DNA of 64,000 nt, taken from the NCBI RefSeq assembly GCF_019219075.1, contig NZ_JAHUWJ010000025.1:39872-103871 (forward strand), written 5' to 3'. The notes under the pieces were generated by a model, which did no database searches, was not told the DNA's origin, and saw nothing but the letters and a program-made list of their open reading frames with translations. This DNA is from Chitinophaga sp. sic0106. GTDB taxonomy: Bacteria; Bacteroidota; Bacteroidia; Chitinophagales; Chitinophagaceae. Below, piece after piece: positions 1 through 8,493 of the stretch; position 1 is the stretch's first letter; each line of letters begins with the position of its first letter. Made by a program: the position numbers and the translations under genes.

Positions 1-1244
1 CCGATGCTGGTCATATCACCCACCACGCTGTCCGGAACAAAGGCCGCAAACAGACAGGTAAATACAAAAAACATCCACTGTGAACGGTATGGTGTGCGGA
101 ATTTAGGATGCAGCTTGGAGAATACCGGAGGTACCAGACCGTCGTTACTCATGGAATAGAATACGCGTGTCTGACCCAGCAGCATCACCAGGATTACAGA
201 GGAGAAACCAGCAAGGATTGCCACGGTAATCAGGGTAGATAACCAGCCATAACCAGGCATGTAGGTATCGATCGCATACGCTACTGAAGCCTCACCACCT
301 GCTTTCAGGAAGTCTTTATAAGGTGCTACACCTGTCAGCACAAAAGAAAACAGGATATACAGCGCAGTACATATCAGGAGAGAAACGAGGATACCAATCG
401 GCATGTTTTTCTTAGGATTCTTGGTTTCCTGCGCCGCAGTAGACACGGCATCAAAACCGATGAACGCAAAGAATACCACACCGGCACCCCTTAGTACGCC
501 TCCCCATCCATGGTTAAAGAAGTGGGAGTAGTCCACCACATGGCCGTTGTGCATAGTAACAGTACCAGCATCCGGAGAAATAGTGAAAGGAGTGTGGTTA
601 GCAGGATTGATAAACTGCCATCCGCAGAAGATGAACAGGATCACGATCGCCACTTTACAAATCACAATGATGTTGTTTACAATGGCAGAACCGGAGATAC
701 CGCGTACCAGCAGCATGGTAAGCAGCAGGAGAATGAACACGGAAGGCACGTTCATAATACCTCTTACACCGGCATCACTGATTTCAAAAGGACTGTGACA
801 CCACTCGTATGGTATCGTAATGTTAAAGACGTTTGTCAGCAACTTGTTGAGGTACTGTGACCAGCCGATGGCTACAGTGGCGGCACCGAGGGCATATTCG
901 AGTACCAGGTCCCAACCAATAATCCAGGCAATAAATTCACCAAGTGTGGCATAGGAATAAGTGTACGCACTTCCTGCAATCGGAATCATGGAAGCAAATT
1001 CGGCATAGCATAATCCTGCAAGGGCACAGCCGATAGCGGCAATGATGAAGGATACAGTAACGGCCGGACCTGCATGCTGGCCTGCAGCGGCGGCAGTTCT
1101 AACAAAAAGGCCGGCACCGATAATGGCACCGATACCCAATGCAATGAGGGAGCCCGCTCCTAAAGTCCTTTTAAGACCCTTCTCTGAATCGGAAGCTTCA
1201 GACAGCAGAACAGACAGTTGTTTCTTGGCAAATAGTTTGCTCAT
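1..1244 (-). CDS. Amino acid permease, APC superfamily (3' end outside the window)
   Basis: Inner-membrane amino acid transporter, truncated by the window edge: about 414 codons are present and the frame is still open at base 1. The ATG at 1244 starts MSKLFAKKQLSVLLSEA, followed by the APC signature GIGAIIGAGLFV in the first membrane helix and many further hydrophobic helices. A region near residues 110-150 (LVLEYALGAATVAIGWSQYL) is typical of cationic amino acid transporter-like (CAT/YfnA) permeases. The substrate cannot be read from sequence. It is transcribed away from the DAACS symporter, so the 189 bp between them holds both promoters; a TATATTTG motif at 1312-1305 on the minus strand fits the phylum's -7 element. 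Confidence 0.9.
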   Translation of the reverse strand, partial: MSKLFAKKQLSVLLSEASDSEKGLKRTLGAGSLIALGIGAIIGAGLFVRTAAAAGQHAGPAVTVSFIIAAIGCALAGLCYAEFASMIPIAGSAYTYSYATLGEFIAWIIGWDLVLEYALGAATVAIGWSQYLNKLLTNVFNITIPYEWCHSPFEISDAGVRGIMNVPSVFILLLLTMLLVRGISGSAIVNNIIVICKVAIVILFIFCGWQFINPANHTPFTISPDAGTVTMHNGHVVDYSHFFNHGWGGVLRGAGVVFFAFIGFDAVSTAAQETKNPKKNMPIGILVSLLICTALYILFSFVLTGVAPYKDFLKAGGEASVAYAIDTYMPGYGWLSTLITVAILAGFSSVILVMLLGQTRVFYSMSNDGLVPPVFSKLHPKFRTPYRSQWMFFVFTCLFAAFVPDSVVGDMTSI

Positions 1245-1433
1245 AAGCCAAATGTTGGTTGATTGTTTTTAAGGTAGATTTGTTTGTTGTTGATTGTTAA
1301 TCGCCAAATATAATAACTGCAAACCAAAATGCCCGGTTTTATTTTACCTCCGGCGGCTCATATTTAAGCCAGTAACCTTATTTTTGGGGAATTTTAGGTT
1401 ACAAACCATTACCGCAATTAATTCTACCGTCGC

Positions 1434-2708
1434 ATGAAGAAATCCAACAAGCTTACTGTGTACATATTTGCCGCCATGATAATTGGTATCGCAACGGGCT
1501 ACATAGTGAACTACTCATTTGGAAAAGGAACACCTACTCCGGAGGAACAGGCAAGTATTAAGAAGTTTGCCGATAACGTATCGATACTGACAGACATATT
1601 TTTACGCCTGGTTAAAATGATCATCGCTCCATTGGTGTTTTCCACACTGGTAGTTGGTGTGGCCAAAATGGGTGATATTAAAGCAGTTGGCCGCGTAGGC
1701 GGTAAAACCATGCTGTGGTTTATCAGTGCAACCTTTGTATCATTGTTTCTCGGATTAATCCTGGTAAACCTGCTGAAACCAGGTTTATCCCTGGGTTTAC
1801 CACTGCCTGATGCCCACGCCGCCTCCGGTGTGTCAAAGGCAGATATGACTTTAAGAGGATTCTTCCATCACGTGGTGCCGGACAGCGTTGTAAGCGCTAT
1901 GGCCCACAACGAAATATTACAGATCGTAGTTTTTGCCATTTTCTTTGGAGTAGCCGCCGCTGCTATTGGTGAGCAGGCAATCCCGGTAGTGAAGCTGATG
2001 GACAGCGTGGCGCATATCATGCTGAAAGTGACCGGCTTTGTAATGAACTTTGCTCCATTTGCCGTATTTGCGGCCATGGCAGCCATCATCGCCGATAAAG
2101 GCCTGAGTGTGCTGTGGATCTATGGTAAATTCATTACGCAGTTTTATGCAGGGCTCTTTAGTTTGTGGATCGTACTGGCATTCGTAGGATTCCTGATACT
2201 CGGCAAACCTGTCTTACGACTGCTGGGGCTCATCAAAGACCCGGTACTGCTGGCGTTCAGCACGGCGAGCAGTGAGGCTGCCTACCCGCGCACCATGGAA
2301 GAACTGGAGCGCTTTGGCTGTGATAAACGTATTGTAAGCTTTGTACTGCCACTGGGTTATTCCTTTAACCTGGATGGTTCTATGATGTATATGACCTTTG
2401 CCAGCCTGTTTATTGCACAGGCCTATGGGATGCACCTGCCATTCGACCAGCAAATCACCATGTTGCTGGTACTGATGATCACCAGTAAAGGTATTGCCGG
2501 GGTTCCCCGCGCCAGCCTGGTGGTAATCGCAGGTACACTGTCCATGTTTAATATTCCTGAAGCAGGCCTGCTGCTGTTACTGGGAGTAGACCACCTGCTC
2601 GATATGGGTCGCTCCGCCACAAACGTAATCGGTAATGCCATGGCTACAGCTGTAGTATCGAAATGGGAAAACAAACTGGACCTCAACGGAACAGAGGTGA
2701 AAGCCTGA
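1434..2708 (+). CDS. Dicarboxylate/amino acid:cation symporter (DAACS family)
   Basis: Sodium- or proton-coupled uptake of glutamate, aspartate or C4-dicarboxylates across the inner membrane. The 424-aa length is normal for the GltP/DctA/GltT family. Family hallmarks are visible: the helix KMIIAPLVFSTLVVGVAKMG near residue 65, the serine-rich re-entrant loop FSTASSEAAYP near residue 275, NLDGSMMYM near 311, the TSKGIAGVPRAS re-entrant loop near 350, and DMGRSATNVIGN near 389. The last carries the conserved Asp and Asn used in substrate and sodium binding in this family. A TATTTTTG motif at 1379-1386 is a plausible -7 promoter element. Which acid is carried is inference only. Confidence 0.93.
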   Translation: MKKSNKLTVYIFAAMIIGIATGYIVNYSFGKGTPTPEEQASIKKFADNVSILTDIFLRLVKMIIAPLVFSTLVVGVAKMGDIKAVGRVGGKTMLWFISATFVSLFLGLILVNLLKPGLSLGLPLPDAHAASGVSKADMTLRGFFHHVVPDSVVSAMAHNEILQIVVFAIFFGVAAAAIGEQAIPVVKLMDSVAHIMLKVTGFVMNFAPFAVFAAMAAIIADKGLSVLWIYGKFITQFYAGLFSLWIVLAFVGFLILGKPVLRLLGLIKDPVLLAFSTASSEAAYPRTMEELERFGCDKRIVSFVLPLGYSFNLDGSMMYMTFASLFIAQAYGMHLPFDQQITMLLVLMITSKGIAGVPRASLVVIAGTLSMFNIPEAGLLLLLGVDHLLDMGRSATNVIGNAMATAVVSKWENKLDLNGTEVKA

Positions 2709-2802
2709 AATGCCCGACAATAAAGACCTTTGCCAAAACATTAACATTCTCATTGGAGAATAATTTATAATTTACCGATCCCGAAAGTTTATTTAAAAGC
2801 GC

Positions 2803-3492
2803 ATGGACCAGATTATAGAGTTATTTAAGCATCTCATTAATCCATCATGGATTATTGAGCACGGAGGATTATACCTGTTAGTAGCGATCATTTTTGCAGA
2901 AACCGGCCTGTTTGTAGGCTTCTTTCTGCCCGGGGATTCCCTGCTTTTTCTGGCAGGAATCTATGGTAAAGAGTTAAGTGCCAGCTTTTACGATGCACCA
3001 TTTTTCGTATTAATGCTGATTATTGCCCTGGCCGGCGTGCTGGGTAATATTGTTGGATTCTGGTTTGGCCGTAAGTCAGGGCCATTGCTTTTCAGCCGGA
3101 AGGATACCTTCCTGTTTAAAAAGAAGCACCTTTTCCAGGCCAAAGAATTTTTTGACAAGCATGGTGGCGGGGCTATCATTCTTGCCCGTTTCCTGCCGAT
3201 TATCCGCACTTTCGCGCCAATTGTGGCGGGCATTGTGGGTATGGAACGTAAGAAATTTATGTTCTATAATGTTGTAGGATCTTTTGCATGGGTATTTTCC
3301 ATGATGCTGGCCGGGTATTTCCTGGGTAACAGCTATCCTACCATCAAAAATCACCTGGAGCTGATCGTTGGTATCCTCATCCTGATCACCACCCTGCCGG
3401 TTATCCTGAAACTGGTGTTCGGAAAGGCGAAGGTGCCTCATGAGCATATCAAGGAAAATCATCCGGATGAAATGACGGAATCGAATAAATAA
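2803..3492 (+). CDS. DedA family membrane protein
   Basis: Polytopic inner-membrane protein of the DedA/SNARE-associated family, whose members are implicated in flipping undecaprenyl phosphate or phospholipids and in membrane homeostasis. The 229 aa match the family length. Seen are the N-terminal membrane motif GLFVGFFLPGDSLLFLAG (residues about 36-53), the loop GNIVGFWFGRKSG, and the signature LARFLPIIRTFAPIVAG near residues 126-142 with its conserved arginines. The C-terminus is a charged cytoplasmic tail. It follows the symporter by 94 bp on the same strand and ends at a strong terminator. Precise substrate unknown. Confidence 0.92.
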   Translation: MDQIIELFKHLINPSWIIEHGGLYLLVAIIFAETGLFVGFFLPGDSLLFLAGIYGKELSASFYDAPFFVLMLIIALAGVLGNIVGFWFGRKSGPLLFSRKDTFLFKKKHLFQAKEFFDKHGGGAIILARFLPIIRTFAPIVAGIVGMERKKFMFYNVVGSFAWVFSMMLAGYFLGNSYPTIKNHLELIVGILILITTLPVILKLVFGKAKVPHEHIKENHPDEMTESNK

Positions 3493-3502
3493 ATAATTTA
3501 GA

Positions 3503-3539
3503 AAAAATGCCATGAAATACTATCTTTCATGGCATTTTT
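3503..3539 (+). terminator. Rho-independent terminator after the DedA gene
   Basis: Perfect 15-bp inverted repeat (3503-3517 pairs with 3525-3539) with a 7-nt loop. The A-rich and T-rich flanks make it usable in both directions. It separates the DedA gene from the MFS gene. Confidence 0.85.
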
Positions 3540-3585
3540 GTTTTTATCAACCACGTTTATTTATTAAGTTTTATCAACCACGCAC

Positions 3586-4821
3586 ATGAAAACCGAGAGC
3601 CAATCTGCTTCCATCTTCAACGTTGCCGTTATCGTTGCCTCGCTGGGTTATTTTGTGGACATCTACGACCTGTTGTTATTTACGATCGTACGTGTACCAA
3701 GTTTGCAGTCGCTGGGTCTGCCGCAGAGCGAAATCGACTCCGGCGCCGGTTTATTACTGATTAATATCCAAATGGTAGGATTACTCCTGGGAGGGCTTTT
3801 CTGGGGAGTTTGGGGAGATAAGAAAGGCCGTTTGAGTGTATTGTTCGGGTCTATCCTCATTTATTCGGTGGCCAATATCGCGAACGGTTTTGTGCAGGGC
3901 ATCACTGGCTATGTGTTATGGCGTTTTGTGGCGGGCTTCGGGCTTGCCGGGGAGCTGGGAGCCGGTATTACGCTGGTATCAGAAATCCTGCCCAAGGAAA
4001 AGCGGGGTTATGGTACTATGATAGTGGCTACCGTAGGCGTTTCGGGGGCAGTTGCTGCTAACCTGATTGCTAAAGCGGTGGGCGACTGGCGCATCTGTTA
4101 CTTTATTGGTGGCGGATTAGGACTGGCCCTGCTGGTGTTACGTATCTCTGTAATGGAATCCCATATGTTTAACCAGGTAAAAGCGACGGCTACCACCCGT
4201 GGTAGCCTGCTGGCATTGTTTACCAGTAAAGAGCGCCTGCTGAAATATATTAAGTGCATTTTGCTGGGTACCCCTACCTGGTTTGTGGTGGGCATTCTGA
4301 TTGCCTTTTCCAACAAGTTTGCCCGGGAAATGAATGTACAGGGAAATATTAATCCGGGAGATGCAGTGGCTTTTTGTTACGCTGGTCTTGTAATTGGTGA
4401 TTTCAGCAGTGGGCTGGTCAGCCAGTTATTGAAGAGTCGCAAAAAGGTGATGCTCCTGTTTCTCACCCTGACAGCCATTATGGTGGCTATATACCTGAAT
4501 CTGCACGGTGCCAGCACGGCACTATTTTATACTGTTTGTGCCCTGATGGGCTTTAGTGTGGGCTTTTGGGCCATCTTTGTGACCATAGGAGCGGAGAGCT
4601 TCGGCACCAACCTGCGGGCTACGGTGGCTACTACAGTTCCTAATTTTGCGAGAGGTATGCTGCCGCTGATCTCTGTTTTATTTGTGACGGCGCAGTCATA
4701 CTTTAATTTATTGCAAAGCGGGGCGATAGTGGCGGTGATTTGTATAGGCGTGGCTATGCTGGCTGCCTGGACGATAGAGGAAACCTTTCACAAGGATTTG
4801 AATTACCTGGAAGATATTTAG
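3586..4821 (+). CDS. MFS transporter (metabolite:H+ symporter-like)
   Basis: Twelve-helix major facilitator of 411 aa. The first helix reads LGYFVDIYDLLLF, a pattern of the aromatic-acid/metabolite symporter branch with charged Asp residues in TM1. The MFS motif A (GVWGDKKGRLSVLFGS) sits between TM2 and TM3 near residue 74, and the TM4 motif VAGFGLAGELGAGITLVSE near 123 is also conserved. The substrate is not evident. The gene ends 2 bp before the convergent MarR gene, which raises the possibility that the regulator responds to a compound handled by this transporter; that is inference. Confidence 0.88.
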   Translation: MKTESQSASIFNVAVIVASLGYFVDIYDLLLFTIVRVPSLQSLGLPQSEIDSGAGLLLINIQMVGLLLGGLFWGVWGDKKGRLSVLFGSILIYSVANIANGFVQGITGYVLWRFVAGFGLAGELGAGITLVSEILPKEKRGYGTMIVATVGVSGAVAANLIAKAVGDWRICYFIGGGLGLALLVLRISVMESHMFNQVKATATTRGSLLALFTSKERLLKYIKCILLGTPTWFVVGILIAFSNKFAREMNVQGNINPGDAVAFCYAGLVIGDFSSGLVSQLLKSRKKVMLLFLTLTAIMVAIYLNLHGASTALFYTVCALMGFSVGFWAIFVTIGAESFGTNLRATVATTVPNFARGMLPLISVLFVTAQSYFNLLQSGAIVAVICIGVAMLAAWTIEETFHKDLNYLEDI

Positions 4822-4823
4822 GC

Positions 4824-5285
4824 TCAGGAATAGCGGTCCAGCAGCTTATCCAGTAGCTGATTGAGTTGAGCGGCTTCGGATTCATCGAGGCCTTTCAACG
4901 TATTTTCCAGTTCTTCGAGATCATCATCAATTTTGCTGAGCAGCTCCAGGCCTTTATCCGTGATACGCACGTCTACAGAGCGCCTGTCGAGTTCACTGCT
5001 TTTGCGGACTACCAGATCTGCCTTGCGCAGCCTTTCCACCAGCCGGGAAACGTCGCTCATTTTGTCGAGCATGCGATCTTTCAGCACATTGATGCTGGCT
5101 GCCTGCGGGTGCTGGCCACGAAGTATGCGCAGGATATTAAACTGCTGCATGGTGATATCGTACTTCTTAAAAAATTGCTGGTGGCGGGATGTCAGCCAGT
5201 TGCCCACAAAAATCAGACTTACAAGTCCTTTGTGATACTCGTTGAGAAAGGATTTTTGAGTGATTAACTTTTCCAGGTTAGACAT
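4824..5285 (-). CDS. MarR family transcriptional regulator
   Basis: Small DNA-binding regulator, about 153 aa, expected to bind as a dimer and be released by a small ligand. The central winged helix is recognisable: YDITMQQFNILRILRG leads into the recognition helix region KMSDVSRLVERLRKADLV, and the wing has the MarR signature DRRSVDVRITDKG with its Asp-Arg-Arg. The C-terminal helix is acidic, as usual for the dimerisation domain. I chose the ATG at 5285 (MSNLEKL) over a GTG two codons upstream (5291). It converges on the MFS gene with a 2-bp gap. Confidence 0.9.
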   Translation of the reverse strand: MSNLEKLITQKSFLNEYHKGLVSLIFVGNWLTSRHQQFFKKYDITMQQFNILRILRGQHPQAASINVLKDRMLDKMSDVSRLVERLRKADLVVRKSSELDRRSVDVRITDKGLELLSKIDDDLEELENTLKGLDESEAAQLNQLLDKLLDRYS

Positions 5286-5375
5286 ATGCACAAAAGATGT
5301 ATCAGAATAATTACGAAAATACGATTCTTTTTTTAACAGTAATTAACACTTGTAGGTTTTAATGCCTTGAAAATA

Positions 5376-5411
5376 AAAAGGATCGGCTGATTGAATGCGG
5401 CCGATCCTTTT
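5376..5411 (-). terminator. Terminator after mdh
   Basis: Perfect 12-bp stem (5376-5387 with 5400-5411), 12-nt loop, followed on the minus strand by a T-rich tail. It lies 26 bp past the mdh stop codon. Confidence 0.88.
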
Positions 5412-5436
5412 ATAGACTTCAGGTGGAATAGTACTG

Positions 5437-6378
5437 TTATACTTTTTGTTCCTTCATATTGTCCAGCACGTCCATTACTTCTTTCACGTGTTGGGCGGAG
5501 GTTTCCAGCAGGGCTTTTTCTTCGCCGTTGAGCTGGAGTTCTATAATTTTTTCGATGCCTTTTTTCCCCAGTACTACGGGTACACCGAGGTAGATATCTT
5601 TGAGGCCATATTCGCCGGTGAGCCAGGCGCACACGGGGAATACGCGTTTTTCATCTTTGAGGATGGCTTCTACCATCTGGGCAGCGGCTGCACCTGGTGC
5701 GTACCAGGCGGAGGTGCCGAGGAGGTTTACGATTTCGCCGCCACCTACTTTGGTGCGTTGGATGATAGCGTCCAGTTTATCTTTTGCTACCAGCTCAGTA
5801 ACGGGGATACCTGCCACGGTGGTGTATCTTGGGAGTGGCACCATGGTATCGCCATGGCCTCCCATGAGGATCGCCTGAATATCTTTAGGGGAGCAGCCGA
5901 TTTCTTCGGCCAGGAAGGCGCGATAGCGGGCGGTATCGAGGATACCGGCCATTCCGAAAACCTTGCTGCTGTCTTTCTTAGCGGTGAGGTAGGCGCAATA
6001 GGTCATCACGTCCAGCGGGTTGCTGACTACGATGATCACTGCATCTGGTGAGTGTTTGGTAACGTTTTCTGTTACTGATCTTACAATGTTGGCATTGGTA
6101 GAAATCAGGTCATCCCGGCTCATACCGGGTTTGCGGGGCAATCCGGAGGTAATGACTACCACGTCGCTGTTAGCGGTTTTGGCGTAGTCGTTGGTAACCC
6201 CGGTTACCTTTGTGCTGTAATAATCGATGGGAGCTTGCTGCCACGTGTCCAGTGCCTTCCCTTCTGCTGTTCCCTCCTTGATATCAAGCAAAACCACCTC
6301 CGTTAAAAAATCTCTGTGTGCAAGGACGTTGGCGCAGGTGGCTCCCACATTTCCGGCTCCTACTACTGTAACTTTCAT
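5437..6378 (-). CDS. mdh: Malate dehydrogenase (NAD-dependent)
   Basis: Cytoplasmic TCA-cycle enzyme interconverting malate and oxaloacetate with NAD. The 313-aa length matches the LDH-like malate dehydrogenases. The nucleotide-binding loop GAGNVGATCANVL is at residues 7-19 with the NAD-selecting Asp in LLDIKEG near 34. The substrate loop SGLPRKPGMSRDDL carries the Arg pair near residues 81-92. VVSNPLDVMTY supplies the conserved Asn, and GGHGDTMVPL holds the catalytic His with its Asp partner near Asp/Ile 150-175. The loop arginine (LPRKPGMSR rather than the LDH Gln) supports malate over lactate. It is monocistronic, with a terminator immediately downstream. Confidence 0.96.
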   Translation of the reverse strand: MKVTVVGAGNVGATCANVLAHRDFLTEVVLLDIKEGTAEGKALDTWQQAPIDYYSTKVTGVTNDYAKTANSDVVVITSGLPRKPGMSRDDLISTNANIVRSVTENVTKHSPDAVIIVVSNPLDVMTYCAYLTAKKDSSKVFGMAGILDTARYRAFLAEEIGCSPKDIQAILMGGHGDTMVPLPRYTTVAGIPVTELVAKDKLDAIIQRTKVGGGEIVNLLGTSAWYAPGAAAAQMVEAILKDEKRVFPVCAWLTGEYGLKDIYLGVPVVLGKKGIEKIIELQLNGEEKALLETSAQHVKEVMDVLDNMKEQKV

Positions 6379-6597
6379 CTTGTCTATGGCTTTTAGGTGA
6401 ACGAAAAATATTATGGTGATGAATTTACGTAATTGGGTTCAACAAATGAGTTTTGGAGGGGATTTTAATTTTATGGGGAGAGAATAGAGTCGGAAGTCGG
6501 CAGTGGGGTTAAGTTCCGGGCAATTGGAGCGGCATCGGCACTATAGCATTCCGGGAGAGATGGGATACCGTTGGCCCCATATCTCTCCCGAAAAAAA

Positions 6598-7101
6598 TTA
6601 TTTATTCAGATAATACAGCAGGGAATCTACTTTGGCAGATCCTTCATAACCTTTGATAAACTTATCTTTGGCGCTGTAAATATAGAGGCCCGGGAAGAAA
6701 TGCAGGTCATAGAAGTACATGATCTGGCGGGTAGGCTCGCTGGCCATGATAATGTTTGGGTATTTGGCAATATTATATTGTTTATAGTACTCTTTCATCT
6801 GGTCTACATTAAACGGAGTGACCATCAGGATCTGGTATTTCTTGAATTTATCCATGTTTTTGATCACCTCTTCTGTCAGGTGTTTGCAATGATCGCAGTC
6901 AACGCTGAATACGAACACCATGGTTTTTTCCTTTCTCAGGTCATTTTTCGTGATTTTATGGCCGTCCGGAAGGGTCAATTCAAATGCTGGCTTCACCGGA
7001 TACTGAAGATAAGGTGGTTTATTATTGGCAGCGGCGGTATTGAACTGGGCTTTCAGCATCAATGGCATGCAGGCACACAGCAGTAAAAACAAATAACGCA
7101 T
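6598..7101 (-). CDS. Secreted thioredoxin-like (TlpA/redoxin family) protein
   Basis: A 167-aa exported protein with a cleavable signal peptide (MRYLFLLLCACMPLMLKA, residues 1-18). The mature part has a thioredoxin fold: strand MVFVFSVDCDHC with the redox pair Cys69 and Cys72 in a CDHC motif, then KHLTEEVIKNM helix, and a strand-rich C-terminus ending in the region FPGLYIYSAKDKFIKGYEG, with a cis-Pro-like position. TlpA-type proteins maintain or reduce cysteines in the periplasm. CDHC is an uncommon dipeptide between the cysteines, so the redox potential and partner are unknown. A 10-bp hairpin (6552-6590) directly follows the stop codon but has no T-tract on the correct side. Confidence 0.8.
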   Translation of the reverse strand: MRYLFLLLCACMPLMLKAQFNTAAANNKPPYLQYPVKPAFELTLPDGHKITKNDLRKEKTMVFVFSVDCDHCKHLTEEVIKNMDKFKKYQILMVTPFNVDQMKEYYKQYNIAKYPNIIMASEPTRQIMYFYDLHFFPGLYIYSAKDKFIKGYEGSAKVDSLLYYLNK

Positions 7102-7219
7102 AGTTCAGATTTTCTTGAAATTTGGGGTCAATTTACCCCTTTAATGTCATTATTTGCATAAAATTGAAGAAAAATAGGTCAAAAAGGGACTATTCTGCCT
7201 ATTTTTGGGAGGAAATTGA

Positions 7220-7248
7220 TTGTTCATATGCGAAAATTTTTACTTTTG
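7220..7248 (+). promoter_or_regulatory. Predicted efp promoter
   Basis: ATTG at 7219-7222, an 18-bp spacer and TACTTTTG at 7241-7248 match the Bacteroidota sigma-A consensus (TTTG, about 19 bp, TAnnTTTG). This would start transcription near 7254 and give a leader of about 36 nt. Confidence 0.65.
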
Positions 7249-7289
7249 CATTCCTTATAAATTTTTAACTTAAAAAATAGTAAGCTTTT

Positions 7290-7853
7290 ATGGCTACCAC
7301 CGCAGATATCAGAACAGGATTAATCATCAAGCTGGATAACAGCTTATATTCTGTTGTAGAGTTTGGTCAGAACAAAACCGCGCGCGCAGCTGCAAAGGTT
7401 TGGGCTAAATTAAAGGGCGTTGACAATACACGTTCTATTGAGCATACCTGGAACTCCGGCGATACCATTTATCCGGTTCGTATCGAGAAGAAACCTTTCC
7501 AGTTCTTATATAAAGACGATACAGGTTACAATTTCATGGACAACGAAACTTTCGAGCAGATTGCGATGCCTGAATCGGCTATCGATGCTCCTCAGTTCCT
7601 GAAAGACGGCCAGGAAGTATCAGTACAGATCAACACTGAAACTGACCAGTACATGGCGGTGGAGCTGCCTGACAAAATCGTTGCGCTGGTAACTTATTCA
7701 GAACCAGGCGTTAAAGGCGATACTGCTACCCGTACATTGAAACCTGCTACTATTGAAACCGGTGCAACCGTGATGGTGCCACTGTTTGTAGATGAGGGAG
7801 AAACGATCCGTGTAAACACCAAGACCGGCGAATATATCGAGAGAGTAAAATAA
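7290..7853 (+). CDS. efp: Elongation factor P
   Basis: Ribosome-binding factor that rescues stalling on consecutive prolines. The 187 aa give the three-domain EF-P layout: a KOW-like domain I (1-65), OB-fold domain II (66-128) and OB-fold domain III (129-187) with the C-terminal signature region VNTKTGEYIERV. Aligning domain I without gaps against canonical EF-P puts Arg32 at the tip of the loop that is normally modified, but the surrounding residues read NKTARAAA instead of PG[KR]GxA, so no known modification motif is visible. It is followed by accB-accC on the same strand and may be co-transcribed with them. Confidence 0.94.
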   Translation: MATTADIRTGLIIKLDNSLYSVVEFGQNKTARAAAKVWAKLKGVDNTRSIEHTWNSGDTIYPVRIEKKPFQFLYKDDTGYNFMDNETFEQIAMPESAIDAPQFLKDGQEVSVQINTETDQYMAVELPDKIVALVTYSEPGVKGDTATRTLKPATIETGATVMVPLFVDEGETIRVNTKTGEYIERVK

Positions 7854-7909
7854 TTGACTAGAGACAACTAGACTAACTATATCACATTTCTAAACCAAAA
7901 GCTGTCTAC

Positions 7910-8389
7910 ATGGACTTTAAACAGATTCAGGAACTGGTAAAAATGATTAATAAATCAAATATCAGTGAACTGAGCATCGAGCAGGACAAGTTTAAGATTA
8001 CAATAAAACAGAAAGACAACGAAGTACAACAGGTGATTGCGGTACCAGCGCCAGTGGCACAGGTACAGGCGGTAGCACCTGTAGCTCCTGCAGCTGCACC
8101 TGCTGCTCCGGCTGCTGCACCAGCGGCAACTGCGCCAGCGGCGGCAACTAACCTGATTACCATTAAATCACCAATGATCGGTACTTTCTACCGTTCTGCG
8201 GGTCCTGATAAGCCACCATTCGTCAACATAGGTGATGAAGTTGCGCCAGGTAAAGTGGTTTGCATCATCGAAGCGATGAAACTGTTCAATGAAATTGAGA
8301 GTGAAATAAGCGGTAAAATCGTGAAAGTGCTTGTAGAAGACGCTTCTCCGGTTGAATACGACCAGCCTTTATTCTTAGTAGAACCATAA
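7910..8389 (+). CDS. accB: Biotin carboxyl carrier protein of acetyl-CoA carboxylase
   Basis: Carrier subunit of acetyl-CoA carboxylase, which makes malonyl-CoA for fatty acid synthesis. Of its 159 aa, residues 1-38 form the N-terminal helical part, 45-80 are an Ala/Pro-rich flexible linker, and 82-159 are the biotinyl domain. The biotin attachment site is Lys124 in EAMKLFNE. The thumb region typical of AccB is present (SPMIGTFYRSAGPDKPPFV). It lies 56 bp after efp and 104 bp before accC, the usual order in this phylum. The accA/accD subunits are not in the window. Confidence 0.95.
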   Translation: MDFKQIQELVKMINKSNISELSIEQDKFKITIKQKDNEVQQVIAVPAPVAQVQAVAPVAPAAAPAAPAAAPAATAPAAATNLITIKSPMIGTFYRSAGPDKPPFVNIGDEVAPGKVVCIIEAMKLFNEIESEISGKIVKVLVEDASPVEYDQPLFLVEP

Positions 8390-8409
8390 TTGCATGTAGC
8401 CTTTGGTCA

Positions 8410-8451
8410 TTAGCCTTTAGTTTTCGCAGCTTTTGCATAACTAAAGGCTAA
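8410..8451. other. Hairpin between accB and accC
   Basis: Perfect 13-bp inverted repeat (8410-8422 with 8439-8451) with a 16-nt loop and no T-tract. It may moderate the AccB:AccC ratio by stabilising or attenuating the shared mRNA; that role is inference. The sequence TAGCCTTT also occurs just before the left arm (8398-8405). Confidence 0.55.
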
Positions 8452-8493
8452 TTGCTGGGGGCTATCCTCTTTTCTTAACTTATCAGGAAAACA

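Noticed and set aside
6552..6590. Hairpin after the thioredoxin-like gene as a terminator
   Set aside because: The stem is good but the T-run is on the wrong side for the minus strand, so I did not call it a terminator.
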